Shown: positions 46,779 through 55,545, counted from the first letter of the stretch. The stretch is 64,000 bases of DNA from Clostridium sp. DL-VIII (GCF_000230835.1 NZ_CM001240.1:5908279-5972278), one strand, 5' to 3'. Made by a program: numbers and translations. The notes: a model not told the origin generated them from the letters alone.

Positions 46779-46824
46779 GAAAAACTATCAAATTGAAGTA
46801 TTTTCAATTTGATAGTTTTTCTTA
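46779..46824 (+). terminator. Terminator of the pspA operon
   Basis: AAAAACTATCAAATTGAA pairs perfectly with TTCAATTTGATAGTTTTT around a 5-base loop. Confidence 0.9.
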
Positions 46825-46941
46825 TTACATCTATATATAATTTAAATTATAAACTAGAATTAATTAAATGTTTCTGAATATAAAAGGATTTCATGATAAA
46901 TTATTGGCTGCTAATTGTCAATTAGCGTATAATTTAATTCA

Positions 46942-47391
46942 TCAGCCTTCATCATACATAGAAAAATGTTGTGCTTCTAGCTCTTTTCTCTTTTCCATCT
47001 CGTTAAAGCAATAGTTTATTATATCACTTCTCTTTATTATTCCAATAAAAATACCATTATCATCAGTTACTGGAACAAAATTCTGACTTATAGCTAATGA
47101 TATCAAACTTTCTATATTTGATGTTATTGAGACCGATTTATGAGTTATTCTCTTAGATATATCTTTAACTCTAATAGATTCTGTATTCTTAAAATCTAAA
47201 TTATGAGTATTTTTCAATTTCCACAATAAGTCGCCCTCTGTTAAAGTTCCAACATATTTTCCTTCTTTATCAATAATTGGTATTGCAGTATAACCATGAT
47301 GCTCCATCTTCTCCATAACTTGTCTCATTGTTGCATCCTGACTTTCACATACTACTTCATTTTTAGGTGTAAGAAAAAAGGCAATATTCAT
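46942..47391 (-). CDS. CBS-domain-pair protein
   Basis: 149 residues made of two CBS motifs (about 12-62, ATMRQVMEKMEHHGYTAIPI; and 75-135, FVPVTDDNGIFIGIIKRSDI). Such free-standing pairs bind adenine nucleotides and regulate partners or report energy state. The partner is unknown; the flanking genes give no clue. GGAAAGGA precedes the ATG. Confidence 0.88.
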   Translation of the reverse strand: MNIAFFLTPKNEVVCESQDATMRQVMEKMEHHGYTAIPIIDKEGKYVGTLTEGDLLWKLKNTHNLDFKNTESIRVKDISKRITHKSVSITSNIESLISLAISQNFVPVTDDNGIFIGIIKRSDIINYCFNEMEKRKELEAQHFSMYDEG

Positions 47392-47515
47392 AAATAAAAT
47401 CCTTTCCTTAAATGTATTGATTTAATTTTGTCTTCAAACTATATTTTATCATATATAAAGCTAAAATTCTTTTAAGAAATCATTACTATTTACTTAATTT
47501 TTATTAAACTTGTCT

Positions 47516-48421
47516 TTAATCTCTATTATTCTCTAATTTATATACGTAATTTAAATACACCTGATCTTTTAAAATACTGCTTACTTCATTATATCCCTGA
47601 TCTCCTTGAAGAGTTTTTTTCACCAATACTTCGCATAAGACATTACTCTTACATTTTGGACATATACCTACAGCTGCAAACCTCCAATTTAAAAGCTTTA
47701 TTGGTGTCTCTAGTTCTACTTTTTTTCCACACTTTGGACATTTCAACATTAATTCTGACTCATCGATTTTTACTTCATCAAGATTTTCCACATGAATAGC
47801 TGGCATATTATATATATCTTTAACTAAATAATTCTTAATAATCCTAGAATTATATACCCTTCTAAAAACTTCACTTGTATATTTAGCATCATTCAATGCA
47901 TCATGCAATTTTGTGTCATCTACTTTGATTTTTAGTTCATCTAAAGCAGCTTTTAAACCTAAAGCCTTCTTATGAGCCAGCATCTTACTTGTATATTCCT
48001 GAATATCTAAATATTCATTAAGCCATCTTAAATCATTATAATTAAAATAGTTGGCATTTATTATTAATTCTGCAACATCATCCTTTGCCCACGAGCAAAG
48101 AATATCTCCTTCTTCAAACATGTCTTTAAGTTTATTTATAGCTTCTTCAAATGATATCCCGCTTTTCTCAAGTATATTCATATCTATTTTAGTAATTTCC
48201 GTTACTATAGGATTAATTACCGGAAAAATTGTAGGTTTAATATATTCCCTAATTTCACTCACTGGCTTCATATACTGGTCTACTTTCACAGCTCCTATTT
48301 CTATGATTTCATTTTCTAATCCAATATCATTAAATTCACCATATGTTTCAAAAAAATCTTTATAATAATTAGTTATATTTTTTAAATTGTTAAACTCTAA
48401 ATCTATAATGATGTACCCCAT
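47516..48421 (-). CDS. DEDDh 3'-5' exonuclease with C-terminal zinc ribbon
   Basis: 301 residues. The exonuclease fold has D7 and E9 in IIIDLEFNN, the second Asp in CSWAKDDVAELI, and H and D in KLHDALNDAKYTSEVF, a complete DEDDh set as in KapD/DnaQ-like enzymes. A C-terminal zinc ribbon (about 225-280) has CPKCGKK and CPKCKSN. The combination suggests a DNA or RNA processing nuclease rather than a polymerase subunit. The substrate is unknown. Confidence 0.85.
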   Translation of the reverse strand: MGYIIIDLEFNNLKNITNYYKDFFETYGEFNDIGLENEIIEIGAVKVDQYMKPVSEIREYIKPTIFPVINPIVTEITKIDMNILEKSGISFEEAINKLKDMFEEGDILCSWAKDDVAELIINANYFNYNDLRWLNEYLDIQEYTSKMLAHKKALGLKAALDELKIKVDDTKLHDALNDAKYTSEVFRRVYNSRIIKNYLVKDIYNMPAIHVENLDEVKIDESELMLKCPKCGKKVELETPIKLLNWRFAAVGICPKCKSNVLCEVLVKKTLQGDQGYNEVSSILKDQVYLNYVYKLENNRD

Positions 48422-48576
48422 AATATTTAATCCTTTCTAATGTTACTTATAATTTTTAATTTATAGATACCCAAATCAAAAAGCAAATTTATACATTTGT
48501 GCAAGTCTTTTAATTTATAGTTCTTACGCCAATGTATATGTTAAAGTCTTAAATTTGATATCTATAATAACTATCT

Positions 48577-48823
48577 ATTTAAGTTAAACTTTTATATGTA
48601 TCTATAGTAGAAATCATATACATTATTATGAAGCAGGCATTTGAAATTGAGCTGCTGAAAGTTATTAATGGGAGCTCGTTCCATTTATTGCTTGTCACGA
48701 ACTTGCTTCGGGAACATGCAGAAATGGATGCGAGCTCGCATTTAGAACTTTCCAGCGAAAATTTCACAAGTCCTGTGGAATAAAAATGTATGTGATTTCG
48801 GTAAGCTACCACATAAGCTTAAA
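48577..48823. repeat. R3 long inverted-repeat element, copy 2 (reverse orientation)
   Basis: In reverse complement it reads ACCGAAATCACATACATTTT, TCGCTGGAAAGTTCTAAATG, TTTCTGCATGTTCCCGAAGC, GACAAGCAATAAATGGAACG and AATGTATATGATTTC, matching copy 1 (14284-14509) throughout. The arms are self-complementary, including GAGCTCGTTCCATTTATTGC against its partner. No coding potential is visible. Confidence 0.7.
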
Positions 48824-48847
48824 GTCTGATATCTGTACTACACATAA

Positions 48848-50641
48848 TTATAAGTTTATTCCTGCTAACTTCATGAGATGAATTGCATTTTGCGTTTCAC
48901 TTTTTCCCTTTCTTAATGTGTAATCAAATTTAATTTTATCATTTTCATAAAATTCTCTAAAATTATAATTTATTATGCTCTTATTTTCCCTCTCTAAATC
49001 GCACAGTTCCAAATCATGGGTAGACACGAGTCCCACCCCTCCATATTTAATTAGCTGCTTAATTAATACTATAGCACCCGTATGTCTATCTTTAGAATTG
49101 GTTCCCTTGAATATTTCATCTAAAAGGAAAAATATTTTTTCACCATTTTTAGATGCTTCGATCAATATTTTTATTCTTAAAATTTCTGCATAAAATGATG
49201 AAATACTTTCTTCTAAGTTATCCTTTGTTCTCATACAAGTATATATATTCATAATTCCACAAGAAAACTTATCTGCACATACTGGTGCTCCTATATAACT
49301 TAATACTAAGTTTACTCCTATTGTTCTCAAAAATGTACTTTTACCAGACATATTTGAACCTGTAATTAAAGCTACTTTCTGTTCCTGACTTAATGAAAAT
49401 GTATTTTTGATCGCCTTTTTTCCAAGTAGTGGGTGACCTATATTTATTCCATCTATTTCACTTTTATCCAAGATGACAGGATAAGTCCACTCTTCATTTT
49501 CGAAGGCTAAATTACTTACACTGTTTAATGCATCTATTTCATGCATGACTTTAAGCCATTCTTTAAAATTGTCACCATTTCTTTCTCTCCATTTTTCTAG
49601 ACTTCTAATTAAAAATACATCCAAAAATACAAGTATATTTAATATGAGATAATATGCATTATATCTGCTGTTTCCTGACCAATCTAATATTCTAGAAAAC
49701 TTTTCCATTTCCTCTTTACAACTCAAATCATCATTTTTTAATTGTTTTTGTAATCTTTTCAAATAGAAAGAGTTAAATTCTTCCTCTTCTATTAATTTTA
49801 AAATTTTGCTATATCCATATACACTATTTTTTATAGAGTCAAATAATTTTATTTCTTCCATTATCCCTTTAGATAATATCTTAACGACAAGAAAGTTCAC
49901 CATAAAATCTAACATTAAAAATGATGCTGGGATTACTCTTTTTAATACTAAATATATTGAAAAAATTGTGATTAAAATAAAAGTACATGCAATTGAAATT
50001 CTTAGGAAGCTCGAAGATGATTCTTTTTCTTTACTCCAATTGATTAAGCTAAATAGCTCTGTATCTTTTGACCTCTTTAAACTTCCTTCAACAATAATTT
50101 TCTGTCTCCATATGATTTTTTTCCCTAATTCCATTATAGCTTCTTGCTTTTCTTTAATTTCATCTCTATTAAATTTTTTTTCTTTTTTTAATAGTCTTGC
50201 TAGCTCTATTCTTCCGCCTTTAGTAACTGTAGTGTTAATATATTGAAAGATAGAGTTGTTCCCAAATACATCCAAATCATCTATAAATGGATGGTGCTCA
50301 TCCAAATATTCGGAACCTTTATCTTCAAAATGCACAAAATTTCCATTAACCCTTTCTAATCCTTTTTTATTGATCCCTATTAATAAATCAATCCTTTTTT
50401 TATACTCAAATATATTATTATGATAAAAAATTAAAATCAGAAAAATAACCACAAAGAACACAGTTGATAATATAATAAGACTTATGCTATTTTTTCTATA
50501 TAATAAATAATCAATAAAAACACATAAAAGTACTGCTATTAATCTACTCCACCCAACGATATTTACTTTAACACTAAGCTCTTCACTTTTCTTATTGTTT
50601 TTTTCTATACTGCTTTTATAAAATTCTTCTGCTAAACTCAT
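48848..50641 (-). CDS. Membrane-associated MutS-like ATPase
   Basis: 597 residues from the ATG at 50641 (MSLAEEFYKSSIEKNNKKSE; AGGAGGAG upstream). Two hydrophobic pairs (about 30-80 and 215-260) predict four membrane segments. A core (lever/clamp-like) region and a C-terminal MutS ATPase follow, with Walker A GSNMSGKST, FFLLDEIFKGTNSKDRH and STHDLEL. The mismatch-recognition domain of MutS1 and the Smr domain of MutS2 are absent. ATP-driven clamping is likely, but mismatch repair is not implied. The role is unknown. Confidence 0.8.
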   Translation of the reverse strand: MSLAEEFYKSSIEKNNKKSEELSVKVNIVGWSRLIAVLLCVFIDYLLYRKNSISLIILSTVFFVVIFLILIFYHNNIFEYKKRIDLLIGINKKGLERVNGNFVHFEDKGSEYLDEHHPFIDDLDVFGNNSIFQYINTTVTKGGRIELARLLKKEKKFNRDEIKEKQEAIMELGKKIIWRQKIIVEGSLKRSKDTELFSLINWSKEKESSSSFLRISIACTFILITIFSIYLVLKRVIPASFLMLDFMVNFLVVKILSKGIMEEIKLFDSIKNSVYGYSKILKLIEEEEFNSFYLKRLQKQLKNDDLSCKEEMEKFSRILDWSGNSRYNAYYLILNILVFLDVFLIRSLEKWRERNGDNFKEWLKVMHEIDALNSVSNLAFENEEWTYPVILDKSEIDGINIGHPLLGKKAIKNTFSLSQEQKVALITGSNMSGKSTFLRTIGVNLVLSYIGAPVCADKFSCGIMNIYTCMRTKDNLEESISSFYAEILRIKILIEASKNGEKIFFLLDEIFKGTNSKDRHTGAIVLIKQLIKYGGVGLVSTHDLELCDLERENKSIINYNFREFYENDKIKFDYTLRKGKSETQNAIHLMKLAGINL

Positions 50642-50878
50642 AACTCCTCCTAACCAATAATTTTTCAAATATACCAAAATTAATAGTGTAAATTCCCTTT
50701 CATATTTTTCTCTAAATGCAAATTATTCTTTAATAGCTATGCCCTTCTTTTCACTTATTATAGCATAAAATAACTTTCAAGTAAGCCTTTTCAATGCAGT
50801 TAGAAACAGCATAAATCTAACTCATAACTGATTGAAGTATTGTTTAAGTTTATATAAATTCGCCTATGTATCAACTAA

Positions 50879-50917
50879 CTAAAAAAAGAAGGCTTAATGA
50901 ATATGCCTTCTTCTTCA
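50879..50917 (-). terminator. Intact terminator for a decayed minus-strand gene
   Basis: GAAGGC (50888-50893) pairs with GCCTTC (50905-50910), extended by AA/TT. A T-run follows on the minus strand. It lies 31 bp after the stop at 50948. Confidence 0.8.
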
Positions 50918-50947
50918 AGTTTATTATTAATACCCTAGAATGCTTTA

Positions 50948-51076
50948 TTAAGCATAAGTATCAATACCATCATCGCTTTTATTTGATTGTGCTGTATCAT
51001 TGCTACTATTGATACTATTACTACTATTGGTGTCATTTTGAGAAGTTTTATTAGTTTGGGTAGCTTTCTCGTGCAA
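50948..51076 (-). pseudogene. 3' remnant of a Ser/Asn-rich protein gene
   Basis: An open frame of at most 42 codons reads HEKATQTNKTSQND, a Ser/Asn-rich stretch, then SNKSDDGIDTYA and stop. It has no start with a ribosome site, but a perfect terminator follows. This looks like the tail of a larger gene whose body was lost at a junction near 51064, where the histidine-kinase relic on the other strand begins. Confidence 0.5.
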
Positions 51077-51378
51077 TTAATGACATCATTAGCAATTGTA
51101 TCAGATATGCTAATACGTGCATTTCGATAAACCTAGAAATTATAGATGATGTCAGAGTAAAGCTCATAATCTATGATGATAGGCCTGGTTTTAACGATTT
51201 TGATCTTTCCAATATGTTTGAAAGATTTTATAAAGGGAAAAATGGGAACCTAGGATTAGGATTATCCATTAGTAAAAATATTATTGAAAAGCTAAATGGT
51301 AAAATTCATTCAAAAAACTCACTGTCTCAAACAGGTGCAATGTTTATAATAGAATTACTAAATGATTTTGAAAAATAA
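51064..51378 (+). pseudogene. Histidine-kinase relic (HATPase_c part only)
   Basis: The frame is open from just after a TAG (51061) to TAA (51376). It encodes an N box-like LSRAINDIISNCIRYAN, a G1 box-like DDRPGF, an F box MFERFYKGK and a G2 box GNLGLGLSISKNIIEKLNGK, ending LLNDFEK. These are the ATP-binding half of a sensor kinase. No start codon with ribosome site, no His-containing dimerisation domain and no response regulator are nearby. The N box lacks the canonical DNLLxNA pattern and the G1 box reads DDRPGF rather than DNGPGI, so decay is likely. Confidence 0.8.
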
Positions 51379-51403
51379 TTGACATTTATTATTTTTCAAA
51401 ATC
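51364..51403. terminator. Convergent terminator built from two coding ends
   Basis: GATTTTGAAAAATAA (51364-51378, end of the kinase relic) and its exact reverse complement (51389-51403, end of dcd) form a 15-bp stem with a 10-base loop. Both frames therefore end DFEK-stop. Confidence 0.65.
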
Positions 51404-51910
51404 CTTATACATAAGACTTGGCTGTACTCCTGTATTATTTTGATATTTTCCACTGCTATACAGATCATATTCTCCATGAATGTCATGATAATATATTTGA
51501 CATATTTCAACATTTGGATAAACTATTATTGGCTGAACACAGAAAATTTCCAACGTCCAATATCCTGAAAAGCCAATATCACCAAAACCAGCCGTAACAT
51601 GGATAAATAGTCCAAGTCTGCCTGTAGATGACCGACCTTCAAGCATTGGGACATATTTATTAGTACTAGTAAATTCATTTGTCCTGCCTAGATACAATCT
51701 ACCTGGTTCTAATTGTAATCCTTCCTCTGGAATCACTATTTTTTGAGTTGGATTTGGAGTTTTCATATCTAATACATTATTTTCATAAACTAATAATTCA
51801 TTATGTAAGGTTAAATTATAGCTATTAGGATTTATTCTCTTTTCATTAAATGGCTCAATTATTATACTATTGCCAATATTTTTTAATATCTCTTTTCCTG
51901 ATAATATCAT
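51389..51910 (-). CDS. dcd: dCTP deaminase family protein
   Basis: 173 residues. SYNLTLHNELLVYE, EGRSSTGRLGLFIHVTAGFG and GYWTLEIFCVQPIIVYPNVE are characteristic of dCTP deaminases. The catalytic Glu would be in the TLEI segment, as in Dcd. It produces dUTP for thymidylate synthesis; a bifunctional Dcd-Dut form is possible. GGGAGG precedes the ATG. Its stop is half of a stem shared with the kinase relic. Confidence 0.9.
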   Translation of the reverse strand: MILSGKEILKNIGNSIIIEPFNEKRINPNSYNLTLHNELLVYENNVLDMKTPNPTQKIVIPEEGLQLEPGRLYLGRTNEFTSTNKYVPMLEGRSSTGRLGLFIHVTAGFGDIGFSGYWTLEIFCVQPIIVYPNVEICQIYYHDIHGEYDLYSSGKYQNNTGVQPSLMYKDFEK

Positions 51911-51940
51911 AATTTTCCTCCCATTTATAACACATACATT

Positions 51941-52690
51941 TTACATATCTGCATTTAAAATTTCTTTAAATTCAAATAATATTTTCTTTACTTTTTCTTC
52001 TTCAAGCGGCTTATAGCTTTCTATATATCCAGATGCATCAAGAGCTTCATATGCTTTTTTACTCATAGAAATCCAATTTTCTGGTATATACACCCATATA
52101 ATATCCTCATACTTACAGCTAAGCAAAAAATGTTCTACTCCCCAAAATGCATATTCTTCAATTTCATGTAAATCATTAAAAATTTTATAGTCTTGAACAA
52201 CTTCAGGAACTAATTCATATTTATATAAGTCAACATAGAAAAAATCAAATTTTTCTCCCTTAGCTTTAAACGGATTACCCTTAATTATCTTTATTTTATC
52301 ATTTTGCTTAAAATTTTGGTTGTATAAATTGATTAGTTCTTCATTTGCTTCATACACAATAACTTCCTTAACTTTAGGTTTCATTGCAATTTCTTGAACT
52401 ACATACCCAACCCCAAGACCTACTATGCCAACTCTTCCTTTTGCAAAAGCAATAGACTCATACGAACTCTCTATTTCCTTAGGCATAAGTTTCATTAGAC
52501 TAATCCCTTTTTTATATAATTTAATTATATCTACATTGTATTCCTCTTTGTTTTCATACATATATCCATGTAAATCTTCTTTTTTCATGGTATCTTTAAC
52601 TATTTTATAGTCACCACAAGTTCCTTGATTAATTAAATCACTGTATTTTTTTATCTCTTGGAACACGAAATCTTTATTGTATGGTTTCAT
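51941..52690 (-). CDS. Methyltransferase-like Rossmann protein, unknown specificity
   Basis: 249 residues. The central Rossmann-type segment (GRVGIVGLGVGYVVQEIAMK, then KEVIVYEANEELINLYNQNF and IIKGNPF..FDFFYVDLYKYEL) resembles the SAM/spermidine-synthase-like fold: glycine loop, acidic residue after strand 2 and an acidic residue after strand 4. I do not recognise a named family. It lies 30 bp upstream of dcd on the same strand, so the two may be co-transcribed. Confidence 0.6.
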   Translation of the reverse strand: MKPYNKDFVFQEIKKYSDLINQGTCGDYKIVKDTMKKEDLHGYMYENKEEYNVDIIKLYKKGISLMKLMPKEIESSYESIAFAKGRVGIVGLGVGYVVQEIAMKPKVKEVIVYEANEELINLYNQNFKQNDKIKIIKGNPFKAKGEKFDFFYVDLYKYELVPEVVQDYKIFNDLHEIEEYAFWGVEHFLLSCKYEDIIWVYIPENWISMSKKAYEALDASGYIESYKPLEEEKVKKILFEFKEILNADM

Positions 52691-52946
52691 AGTTAATTCC
52701 CTTTCTTACAATATTTAACATAGAATTCTTAATATCTTTACTATATCATAATATTTTAATAAATGGGCAACATTCCCACCTATTTTTTATATTTATGTAT
52801 ATATTATAATTAATTTATACGTTTTACATTTAGATACTTACTTATCAAATATGCATCCCAAATGTAATTTTATTGCAACATATATCTACTTAATAAACTA
52901 TAATATGATAACATATTATTAACTTCAATATAACTGTTAAATAAAC
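52691..52946. other. Divergent gap before the HesB-like gene
   Basis: AT-rich. Nothing recognisable apart from the promoter at its right side. Confidence 0.35.
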
Positions 52947-52975
52947 TTTTTATTTATATACATATATGCTATACT
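52947..52975 (+). promoter_or_regulatory. Extended -10 promoter of the HesB-like gene
   Basis: TGCTATACT (TG at 52967-52968, TATACT at 52970-52975) is a good extended -10. The -35 position reads only TTTTTA. The start codon is 49 bases downstream. Confidence 0.4.
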
Positions 52976-53024
52976 TATTCTAATGATTTAATTCATTAAT
53001 ATTTTGTAAAGTAGAGGTGTTTAT

Positions 53025-53354
53025 ATGAAAAATGTTACTATAAGTGAAGAAGCTTATAATGAATTTAAAGCTTTTTTAGAAGAAAATGAAATAGCTGATT
53101 TTAATATTAGAATAAATTTTGCCGGCTCTGCATGTAGCGGCCCAATATTTAACATATCTGTTTCAAATGCAAGTGATGATGACGAAGTTGAAAAGATTAA
53201 TGACATCTCATTCATATATGAAAAAAGCTTAATCGACCAGTTCGGAGGATTTATAATTCTTTCTTCTGAAGAAAATGAAGGTAATGGCTTAAGTTTAAAA
53301 CCTGTCATTGAGCCTGAAGGTGGATGCGGTGGTTCTTGTGCTGGATGCCACTAA
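53025..53354 (+). CDS. HesB/IscA-like protein (TIGR01911 type, cysteine form)
   Basis: 109 residues with an A-type carrier-like beta fold: VTISEEAYNEFKAFLEEN, then INFAGSACSGPIFNISV with a cysteine and FGGFIILSS. The C-terminus is GGCGGSCAGCH. Relatives in clostridia carry selenocysteine in this tail; here all positions are Cys codons, with no in-frame TGA. It may carry Fe-S or bind metal. AGAGGTG precedes the ATG. Confidence 0.78.
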   Translation: MKNVTISEEAYNEFKAFLEENEIADFNIRINFAGSACSGPIFNISVSNASDDDEVEKINDISFIYEKSLIDQFGGFIILSSEENEGNGLSLKPVIEPEGGCGGSCAGCH

Positions 53355-53355
53355 A

Positions 53356-53432
53356 CCAGCTTACAATTCATAGTTTAAGGTTAAGGGCGAAAGCCCTTAA
53401 TCAATTATGAGTTAAAAGTTATAAGTAATAAC
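53356..53432. repeat. R2 nested palindromic repeat after the HesB-like gene
   Basis: TTACAATTCATAGTTTAAGG, then the core TTAAGGGCGAAAGCCCTTAA, then TCAATTATGAGTTAAAAGTT. The GGGC/GCCC core hairpin may also terminate transcription. Confidence 0.6.
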
Positions 53433-53460
53433 TCAAATTTTTGATTTCTTTATCTATAGG

Positions 53461-54126
53461 TTAGTCTACAGTTTCTATTTTCCATTGTACACCAGCATAA
53501 TCGTTGCTTATGTTATATATTCCCTCTAACATATCTATCCAATAATATTTTTTCACAACCATCTTCTCTTTTTCTTCTCCTGTTGCTCCTTGTAATGTTT
53601 CATTACCAAACTCATTTAAATATTCGTATATTCTCGAAGAAATTTCATTCATATATTTAAAATACTGTAAATCATCATCTTTTAATTCCATCTTTTTATT
53701 CTCATTCTTCATTTCTTTACTTAATGTAGAAAACATATATTCTTTCATTTTTGATTGTATGTCATTTTCAACTATCTTATTTGCTTTTATGTTTTTTGAA
53801 AATATAGTAATTGAATCTTGTGAATATGATCCATATTGCTGCCATAATTCTATGGTATCACTTGACATAGCATCATAATTTTTGTAAAGCCTTAATAATT
53901 CTTCATTTTTTATGCTGCCTTCTTCAATACTTTTAGCTAAAACATCCATATTACTTTCATTTCTCTGTTTAAAATCTTCAATCTCAATGTAAGATTGTTG
54001 TCCTAATTTATACTTATAATTATTTAATTTGAATAATACATAAATATTACCTAATATACTTATTATAAGAAGCATAGATAATAGCATCACATAATCTGAA
54101 CCTTTTATTTTTTTTATCAGAATCAT
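53461..54126 (-). CDS. Membrane-anchored coiled-coil protein of the MoxR/vWA cluster
   Basis: 221 residues, no recognised family. One N-terminal helix (about 12-32: YVMLLSMLLIISILGNIYVL) is followed by a mostly helical outer or cytoplasmic domain with charged heptads. GGAGGG lies immediately before the ATG at 54126, which is closer than usual; a CTG at codon 3 would be better spaced, so the start is uncertain by two codons. It lies 73 bp after the DUF2201 gene on the same strand and is the last gene of the cluster. Confidence 0.6.
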   Translation of the reverse strand: MILIKKIKGSDYVMLLSMLLIISILGNIYVLFKLNNYKYKLGQQSYIEIEDFKQRNESNMDVLAKSIEEGSIKNEELLRLYKNYDAMSSDTIELWQQYGSYSQDSITIFSKNIKANKIVENDIQSKMKEYMFSTLSKEMKNENKKMELKDDDLQYFKYMNEISSRIYEYLNEFGNETLQGATGEEKEKMVVKKYYWIDMLEGIYNISNDYAGVQWKIETVD

Positions 54127-54199
54127 CCCTCCTATGCTCTAATTTATTTTAACATATAAGCTTATGTTTGCATATTTAAAATTGAACATATAAAAGTTT

Positions 54200-55534
54200 T
54201 TATCTCGCCCAATCATGTATAGCTTCATTGACCATTTTTAATCCAATACCAGCTTCTATTACTTCTTTTCTTTCTGTATTTATTCTTTTAATCTCTCCAT
54301 ATGGATTTTTTAAAGATAACTCTTCATTTCCAGATATAACCCATATTATCTTTTTATTAACGGGCTTTACTCTTAGCTCTTTTTCTCCTACCCCATCTGT
54401 AAAATATACCAACACAGAATTTTTCAAATTATTATCAATAATATATTTAAATACTGGAGTAAACTCAGTTGATCCATTATCCTTACTTCTCTTTTGTATA
54501 TCTTTTTCATTTTTAATTATATATACATTCCTAATTTCATTATCACATTCAATAATTGTAACTTTATTTTTAGTATTTGAAGTTATTGATAATATCTCTA
54601 TCAATATCTTGTGTATATCTTCTTCTTTCATACTTGCACTTATATCTATCGCAACAATAAGTTCTATTTGAGATTCAGGCAGCCTTCCTCTTAACTCTAA
54701 TCTTTCAGGCTGTCTTCTATTTCTTCTCGTTATTGTTTTCTTATATCCTGATTTTACACTTGGCAGAATATTTTTAAGAACACTCTGCCATGGTATTTCA
54801 GCCTTTTCCTTATACGCTAAAATTATGTTTTCTAATCCCTTAGGTGTATTTTTAACATAAGCGCTTACTGCCGTCTTCTTAGTTAGATTTCTAATATCTT
54901 CATCGCTTATCTGTATTTGATCCCATAAATCATGTGCTTTTGACATATCAATATCATATTTTGAATTATCATCATTATTTATTTTACTTTCTTTCACTCT
55001 TGATTTAATAGCTTTATATATTTCTTCTGCATATTCCTCAATGCTTCTATTTTCTTCAAGTGAAAGATTATGTTCCATATTAATGCCATTAAGCTTTCTA
55101 CTATACCCTGGCAGATCTTTTATGTATTGATTAATTGAAATATCTAATGCAATGCTAATTGCCTCTTTGCTAAACCTATTTTTCAATTTTCTTTCTCTCT
55201 CAAAGTGTGAATTCATTATATGATATATTTCATGTTTAAATAATGCAGCCATTTCTTTTTTGCTACAATTTAAAAATAAAAATGGATTGAAATTCATATT
55301 AAAACCATCTCTATTTGGAATAGTAGCTATTGGAACTGTCAAGTCTACATTTATATTTCTTCTTACTCTAAGCATAAATTGTCCAAAAAAAGCATCTTGG
55401 GTTTGTAATAGGTATAAAATAACATCTTCAATTAATTCAAAGAAACTTCTTTTAAAATTATCGTTAGAATAAATTTTTTCTTCTAAAGCATATGCTTCTT
55501 TTAAAAGCCACTGTCTTTTTTCTTCAAAATCCAT
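54200..55534 (-). CDS. DUF2201-type protein: metallopeptidase-like domain plus vWA domain
   Basis: 444 residues. The N-terminal zincin-like domain (about 1-190) has FKHEIYHIMNSHFERE (HExxH) and the downstream ISIALDISINQYI. The C-terminal von Willebrand A-like domain has a full MIDAS: DISAS in IVAIDISASMKEED, Thr in GSTEFTPVF and Asp in YFTDGVGEKEL. Such proteins work with MoxR AAA+ ATPases, here the adjacent upstream gene (11 bp gap). A role in metal insertion or protein remodelling is inference. Confidence 0.85.
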   Translation of the reverse strand: MDFEEKRQWLLKEAYALEEKIYSNDNFKRSFFELIEDVILYLLQTQDAFFGQFMLRVRRNINVDLTVPIATIPNRDGFNMNFNPFLFLNCSKKEMAALFKHEIYHIMNSHFERERKLKNRFSKEAISIALDISINQYIKDLPGYSRKLNGINMEHNLSLEENRSIEEYAEEIYKAIKSRVKESKINNDDNSKYDIDMSKAHDLWDQIQISDEDIRNLTKKTAVSAYVKNTPKGLENIILAYKEKAEIPWQSVLKNILPSVKSGYKKTITRRNRRQPERLELRGRLPESQIELIVAIDISASMKEEDIHKILIEILSITSNTKNKVTIIECDNEIRNVYIIKNEKDIQKRSKDNGSTEFTPVFKYIIDNNLKNSVLVYFTDGVGEKELRVKPVNKKIIWVISGNEELSLKNPYGEIKRINTERKEVIEAGIGLKMVNEAIHDWAR

Positions 55535-55545
55535 ACTTAGCCTCC

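Noticed and set aside
50990..51060. Word TTTATTTGATTGTGC resembling an R1 end
   Set aside because: It falls inside the gene-tail remnant, lacks the partner end and is probably chance.
53060..53310. Antisense frame opposite the HesB-like gene
   Set aside because: The plus-strand frame has the ribosome site, the promoter and the family motifs.
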